Positions 13,201 to 25,200 of a stretch of DNA of 64,000 nucleotides are shown piece by piece. Under the pieces are notes generated by a model. The model searched no databases and was not told the DNA's origin. It saw nothing but the letters and a program-made list of their open reading frames with translations. The first letter of the stretch is position 1. Each line of letters opens with the position of its first letter. This stretch comes from Alligator mississippiensis. Taxonomy: Eukaryota > Chordata > Crocodylia > Alligatoridae. The stretch lies in NCBI RefSeq assembly GCF_030867095.1, contig NC_081835.1, positions 16,996,501-17,060,500 on the forward strand. Direction: 5' to 3'. The translations under genes were made by a program, and so were the position numbers.

Positions 13201-16200
13201 TTATCATCAGTTGAATCTGTCTGGGCCTAAAGTTAATGCTGACCCTCAAGACCACATACAATAGTGACTGGCCCATTTGAAATGCGGACCTGTAGACAGG
13301 TAGATGAGGACTAATGCCTAATGCTGGAGAGAAGCATTTATTATAGAATAATATTTTTGAATAGACCTTTATAAAAAAAAATATTCCATGGAGTTATGAT
13401 AGTGACTGACTGGAACTTCTTTTAAAAGCTAGTGAACATACTAACTGCCCTTCGTTTAGGATACATGTAAGGAGTGGGCAGACTCCTTTTGAGTACAATG
13501 AGCTGTGGCAACAGGAAGTAGCACCCAAAACATATGGGTGCCTATACACGAGCATGGAAGCTGCTCCAACGTGCTGGAATTCCAGCGTGTCAGAGCAGAC
13601 TCAATTAATCGAGTCTGCTGGAGCATGGCAATTGCTGTGCTCTGGCAGCCTCCTGCATCTTGTGTATCAACCTCCCCACTCTTAAAAATGGCAGAGGGGG
13701 CACTTTATCTAAAGCTCACTGAACAAGCTTTAGTTCGAGCGCCCCCGCAGCCATTTTTAAGCATGGGGACACTGATATACAAGACACGGTGGCACTTTAA
13801 TTAGACAGGCTCTTGGAGCCACTCTAATTAAAGCACCGCCCCCTTCACCTCCGGAGCACACGTATATAAACGTGACATATATAAAGCCCATGCAAGACTT
13901 GCAGGGAGCTGAGCTACGTGGGTTGAGAGATTTTGTTTAGGGCTGAATACAAACACATGGGGCTGGATACTATTATGGTAGAGTTACAGATGTGCGACAG
14001 AGAGAAACACCACAGAAGTGGCCAGATAGGGTAGGGTGTCCACTGGTTATTAGAATTTCACATAATAGAACTAGCCACATATTAGCATCAAAACCCAGAA
14101 ACCAAATGCTAAAATCATTACACTATAGGCCTTTTATCCTTATTATTAGATTTTCATTTAATTGAAATAGCCACTCACTAGCATGAGAAGCTGAAACTGC
14201 ACCGTATGCATACAAGCTTTTGGCTATTAGAATCAGATCTTGTGCCTGCATTTGATGCACACTTAGGTTCTATGTAGCAGCTGGCGGGTGCATCTACACA
14301 TTCATTAATGCATTGTAATTACAGCACATTAAGTTAATACCTATAGTAACAGGTACTAACTTAATGTTCTGCAATTGGCGCTACTGTGCATTAGTACAGA
14401 TGAATGCTTTATAAGTGACGCTTAATGCCCATTGGAGTAAACCTACTGCTTATTAGCATGGATGAATGCTTTTTGTGTGATGCTTAATGCCCACTGAACT
14501 AATCTACTTTGCATTAGCGTATTAGTATGGTTTTTGCCATCCATGCTGATGTGCAGTAGAATTAATCCAATGCACATTAAGCATCTCATGTAGACACACG
14601 CAGTGTCAACTAAACATGTGTTTGCCACCACTTACTAGAATCAAAAGTGCTCTGCCCAGTGTCATTCTATTAAGTGGCAGGCACTGTAGCAAGAAAGCCA
14701 AGGCCCACAGAAACACTTGTAGTATGACCTTGAGAAAGCTTAGAAAAGAGAGTGCCTTTTGAGTAGAGTGCTGGCTGGAAAAAGAAACTTGGTTTATTGA
14801 TCAAGAAAAAAATGTTTCTTGTTGTTTGATTCCTATTGTTTTCAGGGGAAGTAGGATGTTTCTTGTAAATAAATAGGGTTGCATCAAAGAAAAATCTGTT
14901 TCCTTCATCAGTTTCCTCTCCTAATAGAAATGACTCAATATTAGCTAAACAGTTGGGTCTAAAAGGATGATACAGATCCTAGCAGTGGGATCACAGTCAC
15001 CAAGGAAAGTCACCATGAGTTGACACTAGTGCTGTACCACAATGGAACAAAGATCGAAATCAAGAATGTCCCAATCGAATTAAACTAGAACAAGAATTGG
15101 AGACTATATTAAAGGAAGTAAAGCCACCTCTAGAGGTTTCCCAGGAAAGGCTGAGGAATGATGTGCAGGAAGGACGGAGTCGTTGAGGCAGCATCTAGAA
15201 TGTGGCCAAGCAGATTGGGAAGCCCAGTGACAACACCCCCCATCTGGAATGGCAAGACAAATCAAGGGAGTGACCACTGACCACTCAACTGCCATACACC
15301 AGAAGGTTTTCCACAAACTAAGAAAGCTAAGAAGTGCTCTGCTCAACTTGGAACCCACTAACAGAGATGAGATGCAGCAAGAATCTAAAGAGGTAATCCA
15401 CTGGTTTGGAGACCTCAGTCTCCAACATGCTGAAGAACCCACAGTGGCCTCACCAGCATATTTCTGGGATTGACAGGTGCAAGCAAGAGTGGATAGGTGG
15501 GGTGTGTTCAAGGGTATCCTTGCAGGAACATGCTGCTTCTCTAGTGTAAACGCACCATAAAAGACTTTGGTTAGAAACCACAAGATGTTTTCCCAGACTA
15601 ACAATGATGCATATTGAGCTGCTGTGGTCCACCACAAAATTGAGATGGGGAGAACATCAGCCCATTACACTGCTGCCTCACCAGTAGCAAAGACAGGAGT
15701 GCTGTTTATAGGCTGTTGAGAAAATCCATCAGGAAGGTATCATGGAGCCTTCAGTTGGTCCTTGGGCCTCATCCCTCATGGTGAACAAAAAAACATGCAG
15801 CACAAGAGTATTTGTGGACTACAGAAAACTTAAATAAAAATCCTTTAAAATAAGTTAATTTATTACAGTGAAGAGACAATTACCTGGATGCTGTAATAAG
15901 TTGAATCTAGTTTTCCATCCTAGATCCTAAAAGTGGTTGTAGGCACAATTCAAAAGGCAACGGGAAAAGATGCTTTCAGAGCAGAATGAGGGCTGTGGCA
16001 ATTTAAAGAAATGGCTCTTGGCTCCTGTAGCCCACCAATCATATTTGAGAGGCTAAAGGACATGGTATTGCATGGGATGCCACTATCAGCTTCTCAGTTG
16101 CACTTAGGGGATACCCTCATGCATGCTCAGAACTGATGCATTTAGAAATGTTCTGTGATACGCCCATGGCTGCCAGTCTGAAGCCAAACCCAAATGAAAT

Positions 16201-19200
16201 GTGAGCTGTTCCGAAAAGAGATAAATTATCTCGGGCAGGCAATCGGTGAAGGGAGGATTTTGACTGAGAAAAAAGAAACGAAGGCTGTACAGAATAGGCC
16301 AAATCCTCAGAGGCTCATGGATATGCAGAGTATTGTAAAACTCCACTCATACTGGAGAAGATTTATTTGTGTGCTTGTCACATTGCAAACTGCTCGCATA
16401 GGTTGGGTGAGAAAAGAAAAACATTCCAGTGATCAGCTGAATGTGATTTAGCATTTTCAGAGTTGAAAAAGGCTCTTGTGACAGCTCCTATCTTGATCTA
16501 CTCATATTTAAAAGTCCCTTTCTGATTGGACACGGATGTTAATGAACAGAATTTGAGACACTGACACAAGAATCCAAAGGACTTGAGACGAAGGTGGCTT
16601 ATTACATCAGAAGTCTGAATTCTCCAGACAGATTTTTTTGCAGCTCCTGACAAGTGGTTCTAGCAATGATTAAATCTAAACGACACTTTCACCATCATCT
16701 ATGTGTGTGAACATGGGGCCTGGATATCCCTGCAATAGTTCTTTAGATTCAGGAGGAACAGCTTGCCAAGTCATTGGCAAAAACAAAGTGCTATGATTCC
16801 CCAGCCACACAATGTGGTAATACTGATACCTTGTCCAGTTGGCTTTGTTAGGACATTAATTGCAAACACTGCCCTAAGCAGCAGAGCAAAGAATTGGTTG
16901 CTCAAGAGAATGACTGCACGAAGGAAAAGATAGATGTCTTCTCTCTTCTCATAGTCTGTATCATTGCAAATGTTCCAGTTCATCCATTTGAAAAGCTAAT
17001 GCAGGGTTGCAGGAATAGCCACCGGAGCAGCTAAAAAGCTTCCAGAAGAGAGGAACTTGATATCAGAATTGGAAAATCATTTGGCAAACACAGCCACCTT
17101 CAAGTGTAGTGATCACATACAACTTTAAAAGCTCTCTGGATACAGTTTGGAATATAAGGATGACATTTTGTAGAAGTGATGGTGAAAAAAATAGTCAGCA
17201 ACACCTGTGGGGATTGGCTGGTTTTACTGGATACACTGGAAAAGGAAGTTCTGAGGTTGTCATGATTTTAAAAGTACTGGACACTTGGCTCACAAAACCT
17301 TAGCCATGCTGCGAGAGAATTGCTGGTGGGTAGAACGTAGGTGGGAGGCAGAAAACTGGTGCAGGAAATGTGATGCTTGTGTTGCAGAGAAAGGTCCTCT
17401 GAAGATGAGAGGGGCTCTACACAGCAGTATGTCATGTGAAGTGAACGCATTGCTGTGGATGCAAATGGCTCTTTCTGATCCTACTTTGATTTAAAAAAGT
17501 AAGCTGAGCAGGAAGCAGAGAGCAGTGGCTCTGGGATAAGCAGCTCAGGTATGAGACTGCCTTGAAGAGGCTTTTTTCTGTACTAGGGACTTGGGGTGGC
17601 TGCTTGGTGTTACAGCATTTGCTTAGTGCCTGGTCTGTGTATTTGGGGGGTTTCCCCAGGGAAGAAAGGGAGAAGAAAAAAAACCAACACAACAATCACA
17701 CACCCCAGGGGGACCCTGCATGGTCTGTGGCTGGGGGCAGAGCCTGGCAGGGGCTGAGACAACCGTTCCCTCCTGCTGCGTGCAGCAGGGTCCCAGGAGG
17801 TGGGAAGGAAGCCTCTGGGAGTGGAGGGGGCAGAGCTTTGATTAGAGCGGTTCCGGGAGTCGCTCTAATTAACGTGCTCAGAGACCCCCCCCAGCCTTGG
17901 CAGTCTCAGGCTCAGGCGGCTGCCCTCAGGCTGTCGTTGAAGGGCAGGGGCTGCAACAGGCATGGGACACTTTTACATGTGATTCGGGAGTGGCTCCAAA
18001 AGCTGCTCTAATTAAAGTGCCATCATGTCTCCTGTATGGCGGTGGGAGCACTTGAACTAAAGCTCATTCGATGAGCTTTATTACTAAATATCAGCTGTCA
18101 GATTGGTATTGGCTGATATGGCTGGTTAATAATTGGCTATCAGTATCTGCCAAGAAAATCTTTTTCGGTGCACCCCTACTGTCTCTCTCCTTCTCTCTCT
18201 TTTTTTTTCCTTTCCCCTTCTGGAGTGACTGGGTAACAGGGCTTGCTCTGGCTGGGGCTGGTTTAGGTAATTGAGGGGTGCAGCTAGGTTAGGCAGCCTT
18301 ATAAAAAAAGACAGCTCCTAGTGAATCATGGGAGCAGCAAACAGAGAGGGAGCTGGCTTAGGGAGTTCACCCAGGAGGAAGCCAGGTTCATGTGTGTGGA
18401 CAAGGGCCCTGGTGCAGGTGCTTGCCATGCAGGTTCTTGTGGTATATCTTTTCCCTCTACCCTCTCCCCATTTGTAGCATAGGTATTCTCCAGGCACCAA
18501 AGGCAGCACAAATGGAGTCTGGGTCAGCTGTTATGACCTGCATGGGATGTGCCATGATTATGTTCCTCCCGGAGGGGCAGAAGCACTCCGCCTGGACCAA
18601 GTGTAAGCTGGCATCTGCCTTGGAGATTGGAAGCATGGGTCTCCATGTTGCATTGCATCCAGGACCAGGAAGATTACCTGGACAAGAGTTAAGAGAGGCT
18701 GGTGCTAGAGGGACCAAAGGGCAATGAGGAGAAGTGGCAGCATGTGACTACTCGGAGAAGGAGGGCCCCCAGGATTGAAGAGGAGCCAACTGAAGTCAGC
18801 AACTGCTTTCAAGCACTCTGCCGTGGAACTGCTGAGAACGAGGCAGTGGAGAGGACAGCTGCAGGCATGAGGCAGAGCGGGCAGCAGCTTAGAGAGCAGG
18901 AAGTGCAAGGCCTCAGGGACAGGGGCTCCAGGACCACTGCACCAAGAAGGAAGAGAAGAGTGATGGTGGTTGGTGACTCTGTTCTGTGGGAGACAGAGGC
19001 ACCAATCTGTCATCCAGATTTGGGGGCCTGGGAGCTGTGCTGCCTGCCTGGAGCTTGAGTTCAGGATGTCACAGAGAGTCTACCAAAGCTCATTCATCCT
19101 TGGACCACTATACTCCTTCCTGCTTGTCCACCAATGGTATGGCCAGGAATGACACTGAGCAGATCAGAGGTGACTATGAGAGTCTTGGCAGGAGGATTAA

Positions 19201-22200
19201 GGACCTTGGAGCACAAGTGGTGTTCTCATCGATTCTTCCTATGGAAGGCAAAGGTCCAGACAGAGACCCTCATATCCTAGAAGTGAATGCATGTCTGAGG
19301 CAGTGGTACTGACATAAAGGCTTCCGCTTCTTTGACAATGGACAGATGTTCTTGAGAGGAAGACTGCTACCAAGAGCTGGGATCCATCTGATAAGAACAG
19401 AAAGAGCATCTTTGGGCATTGTCCAGCCAGCCTAGTAAGGAGGGCTTTGAACTAGGTGCCACAAGGGAGGGTGATCAAAACTGTTCAGCAACAGAGCACA
19501 CAGTCCAGAGGGGAAAGGACTCAAAGAAGCAATTCAACTTGGGGAAAGGGCCACAGAGCTACAGGACTGCAACAAGTGGCACAAAAAGGAAGCGAGAAGG
19601 TCAAAATGCAAACTACATACAATGCATGACACAAATGCAAGAAGTATGAGGAATAAACAAGATGAGCTGGAAGTTGCAGCCTGTGAAAAGAATTACAATC
19701 TGATTGGCATCACCAAGACCTGGTGGGACAGCTCTTATGACTGGAACGTCAACAGGAAGGAACAGGGCTACGCTCTGTTTCAGATAGACCAGGATTGGGA
19801 GAAAAGGTGGTGGTGTTGGCTTGTATGTCAGAAGCACATATACTTGTTCCTTGGTTCATGAGGAAGAAGATGGCAAAGCAGAATGCATTTGGGAGAAGAT
19901 GAAAAGTGAGAAATGTAGTGCCAATATAATGGTGGGGATTTATTATAGGCCATCACATCAGGAAGGGGAGGGGGATGAAGCACTCTCCAGGCAGGTAACA
20001 AATCTATCCAAGGCCTATGGGGTGGTATTGGTGGGAGTCTTCAGTTTTCTAGACATCTGCTGGAAGAACCATGCAGCCAAACATAAGATGTCAGGCCAGT
20101 TCCTTACTTGTGTGGAGGACAACTTTCTCCCCTAGAAAGTGGAGGATACAACTAGGGGATCATTTATCTTGGTTATTATCCTGACCAACAGGGAAAAACT
20201 AGTGGAGGATATGAAAGTGATGGGTAATTTGGGTGGGAGTGATCATGATATGATAGAATGCCAGATCCTGAGGCAGGGGAAGCATGAGGCCAGCAAAATT
20301 AGGATGCTAGATTTTAAAAAGCTGGGTTTCATCCAATTCAAGGATCTAATAGGCATAGTGTCTTGGGAGGATAGATTGAAGGATAAAGGCACCAGGAGGG
20401 CTGGGAGCTTCTAAGCCCAGGAAGAAACTGTCCTGACATGATGGAAGCACAAGAAGAATGGCAAGAGATGAATGCGGCTGCACAAGGAGCTTCTAAAATG
20501 CCTCAAATACACAAGAAAAGCATACAGGCAATAGAAGAATGGGTAGGTCACCAAGAAAGCATGCCAGGAAGTAGCAAGAACCTGCAGCAGGGCCATCCCT
20601 AGGGTGAGGGCCGAATTGGGGCCACCGCCCTGGGCCCCATGCTTTGGGGGCTCCCGCGGACCCAGGCAGAACAGCCACGGCGAATCTGTGCTGCTGCTGG
20701 CTTCATGTCCAGCTGCTCAGCAGCACCCCCTTTCCCCCCATCCCCACCAAATCCACCACTGGCTTCCTTGCATCCAGGGGCAGGGCCCCACACTGGCTGA
20801 TCTGCCTGAGGCCCCGCGCCCTGCTTGGGTCGTCTCTGACCTGCAGGGACAAAATCAGGAAGGCAAAGATAAAGAGTGAGCTGCATCTGGCAAAGAAGGT
20901 TAAGGACAATAAGATGAGGTTGTATAAGTATGTCAGCCCAAAAAGAAGGATCAAGGAAGCTGTGGGCCCTCTATTAACAAGCTGGGGGCAACTCCTAACT
21001 GAAGATGCAAAGAAGGTGGAGGAGCTAATTCAACAGCTACTTTGCCTCAGTCTTCACAAAAAAATTAAGTTGCAGCCAGACATTTAATAAGGATTATCTG
21101 GATAAGGAAGGGGGCAAGCTGCAGGGGGAGATAACGAAAGAGACGGTCAGAGAGCTTTTGTTAGGTCGGAAGAATTCAAGTCAGCAGGGCTGGATGAGCT
21201 GCATCCCAGGGTCCTGAAGGAACTGGCAGAGGAGGTCTCAGAGCCCTTGGCAATGACCTTCATGAAGTTGTGGGAGACAGGCCAGGTACCAGATGACTGG
21301 AAAAGTGCCAATGTAGCACCCCTCATTAAAAAAGGCAAGAAGGAGGACCCAGGGAACTATAGACCAGTTATTGTCACCTCAATACCTAGAAAGTTACTGG
21401 AACATACCCTAAAGAAGGCCATTTGCAAGCATCTGAAGAAAGAAAGGCTGATTGCAAGCAGCCAGCATGGATTTGTGACAAACAAATAATATCAAACAAA
21501 CTTTATCTCCTTCTTTGACAGGAAAATGAAGGGATAGTTGTAGATAAAGTGTATCTGGATTTCTGCAAGGCTTTTGATAAGGTCCCGTGTGATTGTTTCA
21601 TAAACAAATTGGAAAAATGTGAGCTGAATAAAACTACTACAAAGTGGATAGATAACTGGCTCAATATCTGCAAGCCAAGATTAATTATTAATGGGTCCAT
21701 GTCAGAATGGCAGGAGGCTTTGAGTGGAGTCCCATCCCCAACCCAATCATAACACGGCCCAATCTAGCGCTGGGGAGGGGAAATGAGCAATCAGGCTCAG
21801 TTCCCTTCCCCAGTCCCAGGCGGCAGCACTACCTTCTCTCCCTCATGTGGCACGCAGATTGGGGTCCGCGGCCCCAGTCTGCCTGCCAGATGAGAGAGGC
21901 TGTTTCGAGTTTCCCCATTATAGCTAATGGGCAAAATATTGAAACAGCATCAGAACAGCCTTGCTGTTTCGACAAAGCAAAACGGAGCAGCTGTTTCAAA
22001 TCAAAATGAAATCTGAAATGAAACGCTGTTCCGTGGAACCCTTGAAACTCAAGTCAAAATTAAATGGTGCCGTTTCGCACAGTCCTACTGTAGGTGTCTG
22101 TCCTGGGCCTGGTACTGTTCAACATATTTATTAATGGTTTGGATGCTGGCATAGAAAGCTTCTTGAGCAAGTTTGCAGATGACACAAAACTGGGAATAAT

Positions 22201-25200
22201 TGCAAACATTTTGGAGGATGTTAGCACAATTCAGAAAGAGTGACAGATTGGAAGGTTGAAATAGAGCTAACAGGATGAAGTTAAATGCAGACATATATAA
22301 AGAGCTACACCTCGGGAGGAATAATTAAAAACATAAATATAAAATGAGGGACACCTGGCTGGATAGCAGCACTATGGAAGAGGACTTGGGAGATCACAGA
22401 CTCAGAATGAGTCTGCTGTGTGATGCAGCTGCTGAAAAGGCAAATGCAGTTTCTGGATGCATCAACAGAAGTGTTAGGTGCAGACACAGGAGATGATAGT
22501 TCCTCTATACTCAGAGAGCACTGAGAGGTTAGACCTCATCTATGAGAGGTTAGACCTCATCTGGAGCACTGTGTGCAGTTCTGGGCTCCACATTTAAAAA
22601 AAGATGTGGAGAAGCTAGCAAAGGTCCAGAGGCAGGCAACAAAGATGATAAAGCACTTGTAAAGCAAGCCGTATGAGAAGAGGCTAAAGGAACTAGGCAT
22701 GTTCAGCTTGCAGAAAAGGTGCTTAAGAGGGGACATGATAGCAGTCTTCCAATACTTGAAGGGCTGTCATAAAGAAGAGGGAAAGCACTTGTTCTCTTGA
22801 AGCAGAGAAGAGGACATAGATCACTGGCCGGAAGTTGTAGCAAAATAATTTTAGATTGGGTATCTGGAAAAAACGTGTTCACTGTTAGAATAATGGGGCA
22901 GTGAGATTCACCTAGGGAAGTTGTAGACTCTCCATCACTGGAGGTGTTCAAGAAGAAATTGGGAAGAAGTTGGACAACCACTGGTCAGGGATGATCTAGG
23001 CGTATCTATGCCTATGTGCTATCATAGGTATTTCTCATGCTTCTGGGCTTTGCTGGTTGCCCCTTCCCCACCTTTTCTGCTATATATGTCAGGATGTTGT
23101 TAAGCCTCCCCAGAGGCATTAGGTCCTAGCTACAGCCAAGCTGGGGACTTTGACTGGGGTGTGCCAATGCTCCTGCTGGGACCAAAACCAGAGGTTCCTG
23201 GCTAGAGGGTCTTGCCCCTCTGCTCAGGGTCAGACCCATCACCATATTTGGGGTCAGGAAGGAATTTTACCCCACGGTCAGATTGGTATGGATGGTGGGC
23301 AGCGTTCCCTCTAAGCTGTGTGTCATGTGTGTCCGTGCAGGCATGCTCATGCCATGCTGCCAGGCATGCCTGCACAGCCGCACACACCATACAGCTTAGA
23401 GGAAACACTGACTGTGGGGGGTTTGTCTTCCTCTGTAGCAGGGAGTATGGCCCTCTACCTGAGTCCTCTTGAACATATACTGACAACGTTTCATAGAAGT
23501 AGGACATTGGCTGCCCTGGTTCCCCTGTTTTACCTGTAATAAATTAGGTCTGTGTTGTGTCCGGGTTGAGAGCAATCTTATGGAGAGTTTAGATTATGGT
23601 GTGTATGGGATGGGTGGAGAGGGCTGATCCTGCCTCAGGCAGGGGGTTGGACTAGATCTCTGGAGGTCCCTTCCAGCCCTACTGCTCTACGACTGACTTG
23701 TTGCTGTTGCTATTCTCCCACCCTCAGCTTTTCCCAGCTAAGCTCACAGATTCCCAGAACAAGCTGTGCCATGGTCCTGCCTTCTGAAGCCTCTTCAAGC
23801 AGTCTGTTTGCATAACCTTAGGCTTAGTCCTGGGATCACCTGCCTATGTTCATGGAAGTAGGAATTGTACTTGCTCTGTAAATGAACTAGACTGCACTGA
23901 GGAAAAGCGTGACATCATTGATTTCCCTTCCTAGTAAAAACATCCTGATCCTACAAATCCTTCAATACTAGTTAACTGTGTGGGTCAGCTCGACAGGTAG
24001 TACTAGCATCTTAATCATCCTAGCAATAATTAGCATTTTAGTGGGAAAGGAGTTTGATCATTTCTGAAAGGTTACCACCTTGCACTATGAGCTCGTCCAG
24101 CCCCGATAAACTTAGTCAGCTTCAGCAGTTGGATGAATTGGGAGGTGACCAAAAGCAGAGGATGTAGCAGGAGGTGGCACTGGGGATGCTGTAGGCGATG
24201 TGCTCCCTTCTGAATCAATATAGCATCTGTGCCCCAGAAGATACCTTGCCAATTGATGAAGGTGGCATTTTTGGAATAAGATGTAAAACAGAGTTTCCGA
24301 TCCAGTAAGACTCCATAGTGTTAGCTCAAGCATTCTGCTCTAAGTTCACTTTTTAGGTAACTACCTGCTGCTTCCCTATAGTTCACTGGAACAAAAATCA
24401 GCCGTGTTGTGAATTGCTGGTCCAAAAGTGTTCATGTGTTTGCACCCCATCCATAACTACATGTCACTGAAATATTAAGTGGTCTCTGTCCATCTGTCCA
24501 GAATGCCAGGCTCCTTTGAGATTAAGAGTGCTGCAGAAAAGTATCGTTACTGTTCTCTGCTAAGCTGCTGTATGGCATTGCTGTCTGCTGCAACTCTGCA
24601 TCCCAGAGATGGCCGTACTTCAGTGGTGAGAGACAGTGGATGTGTTTAGGTTGTTTATCATTGTATAAAACGACTTGGTTTACTCAAAGGTCTGATCTAT
24701 AAGCATATCATTATTAATTATATTACTTTCTAGCATGTAGTGTCATACTATAAATCACTTAACTGTATACTAATACATTTATTTTCTGTACAAATTGACA
24801 GAATTGTTTCGACATTTATAACTGCAGAGGCTTGTATGGAGTGAATGTTTTATTTTTTTGATTTTCTGCCATCCACGTCCCAGATTTATTTCATCAGCAA
24901 CACATGTTCTTAATGATATTCCCCAAGGTTAAATAAAAATGTAAGCACAACCCAATATGCTACAGAGGCAGAGGTTTTTATACTGGGGAAGGAAGTATGG
25001 TTTTGTGGTTAAGGCAGAAGCCTATGATCAGGAAACCTGGATTTTGTTCCTAACTCCATCAAAATCTTCTTGTGTGACTACAAGAAAACCGCCTCATGTT
25101 TCTGTACCTCAGTTTCTCCAGCTGCAAAATGGTCATAGCAAGACTTACAGAGAAGTGCAGCTTGCTGGACTGTGGAATGTATTTCAAGATACTGGATCAG

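Larger units (their letters stand above)
18220..23700 (+). mobile_element. Nearly full-length CR1 LINE with several nested insertions
   Basis: The order is a GC-rich 5' leader, ORF1 with an SGNH-esterase-type domain (about 18700-19320), ORF2 endonuclease (about 19640-20440), reverse transcriptase (about 20880-22800) and a long 3' UTR ending in the CR1 tail 'tggactagatctctggaggt' near 23650. Frames are broken many times, so it is dead. Three foreign insertions lie inside: 20588-20838, about 21733-22088 and 23300-23410. Its length is close to that of complete CR1 elements after subtracting these. Confidence 0.85.

Noticed and set aside
15104..15637. 177-codon minus-strand open frame
   Set aside because: It is antisense to the gypsy remnant region and has no recognisable peptide.
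24112..24333. Minus-strand open frame of 73 codons considered as a netrin-like extra exon
   Set aside because: No LN or LE features; exon 2 joins exon 3 directly in the family's conserved order.
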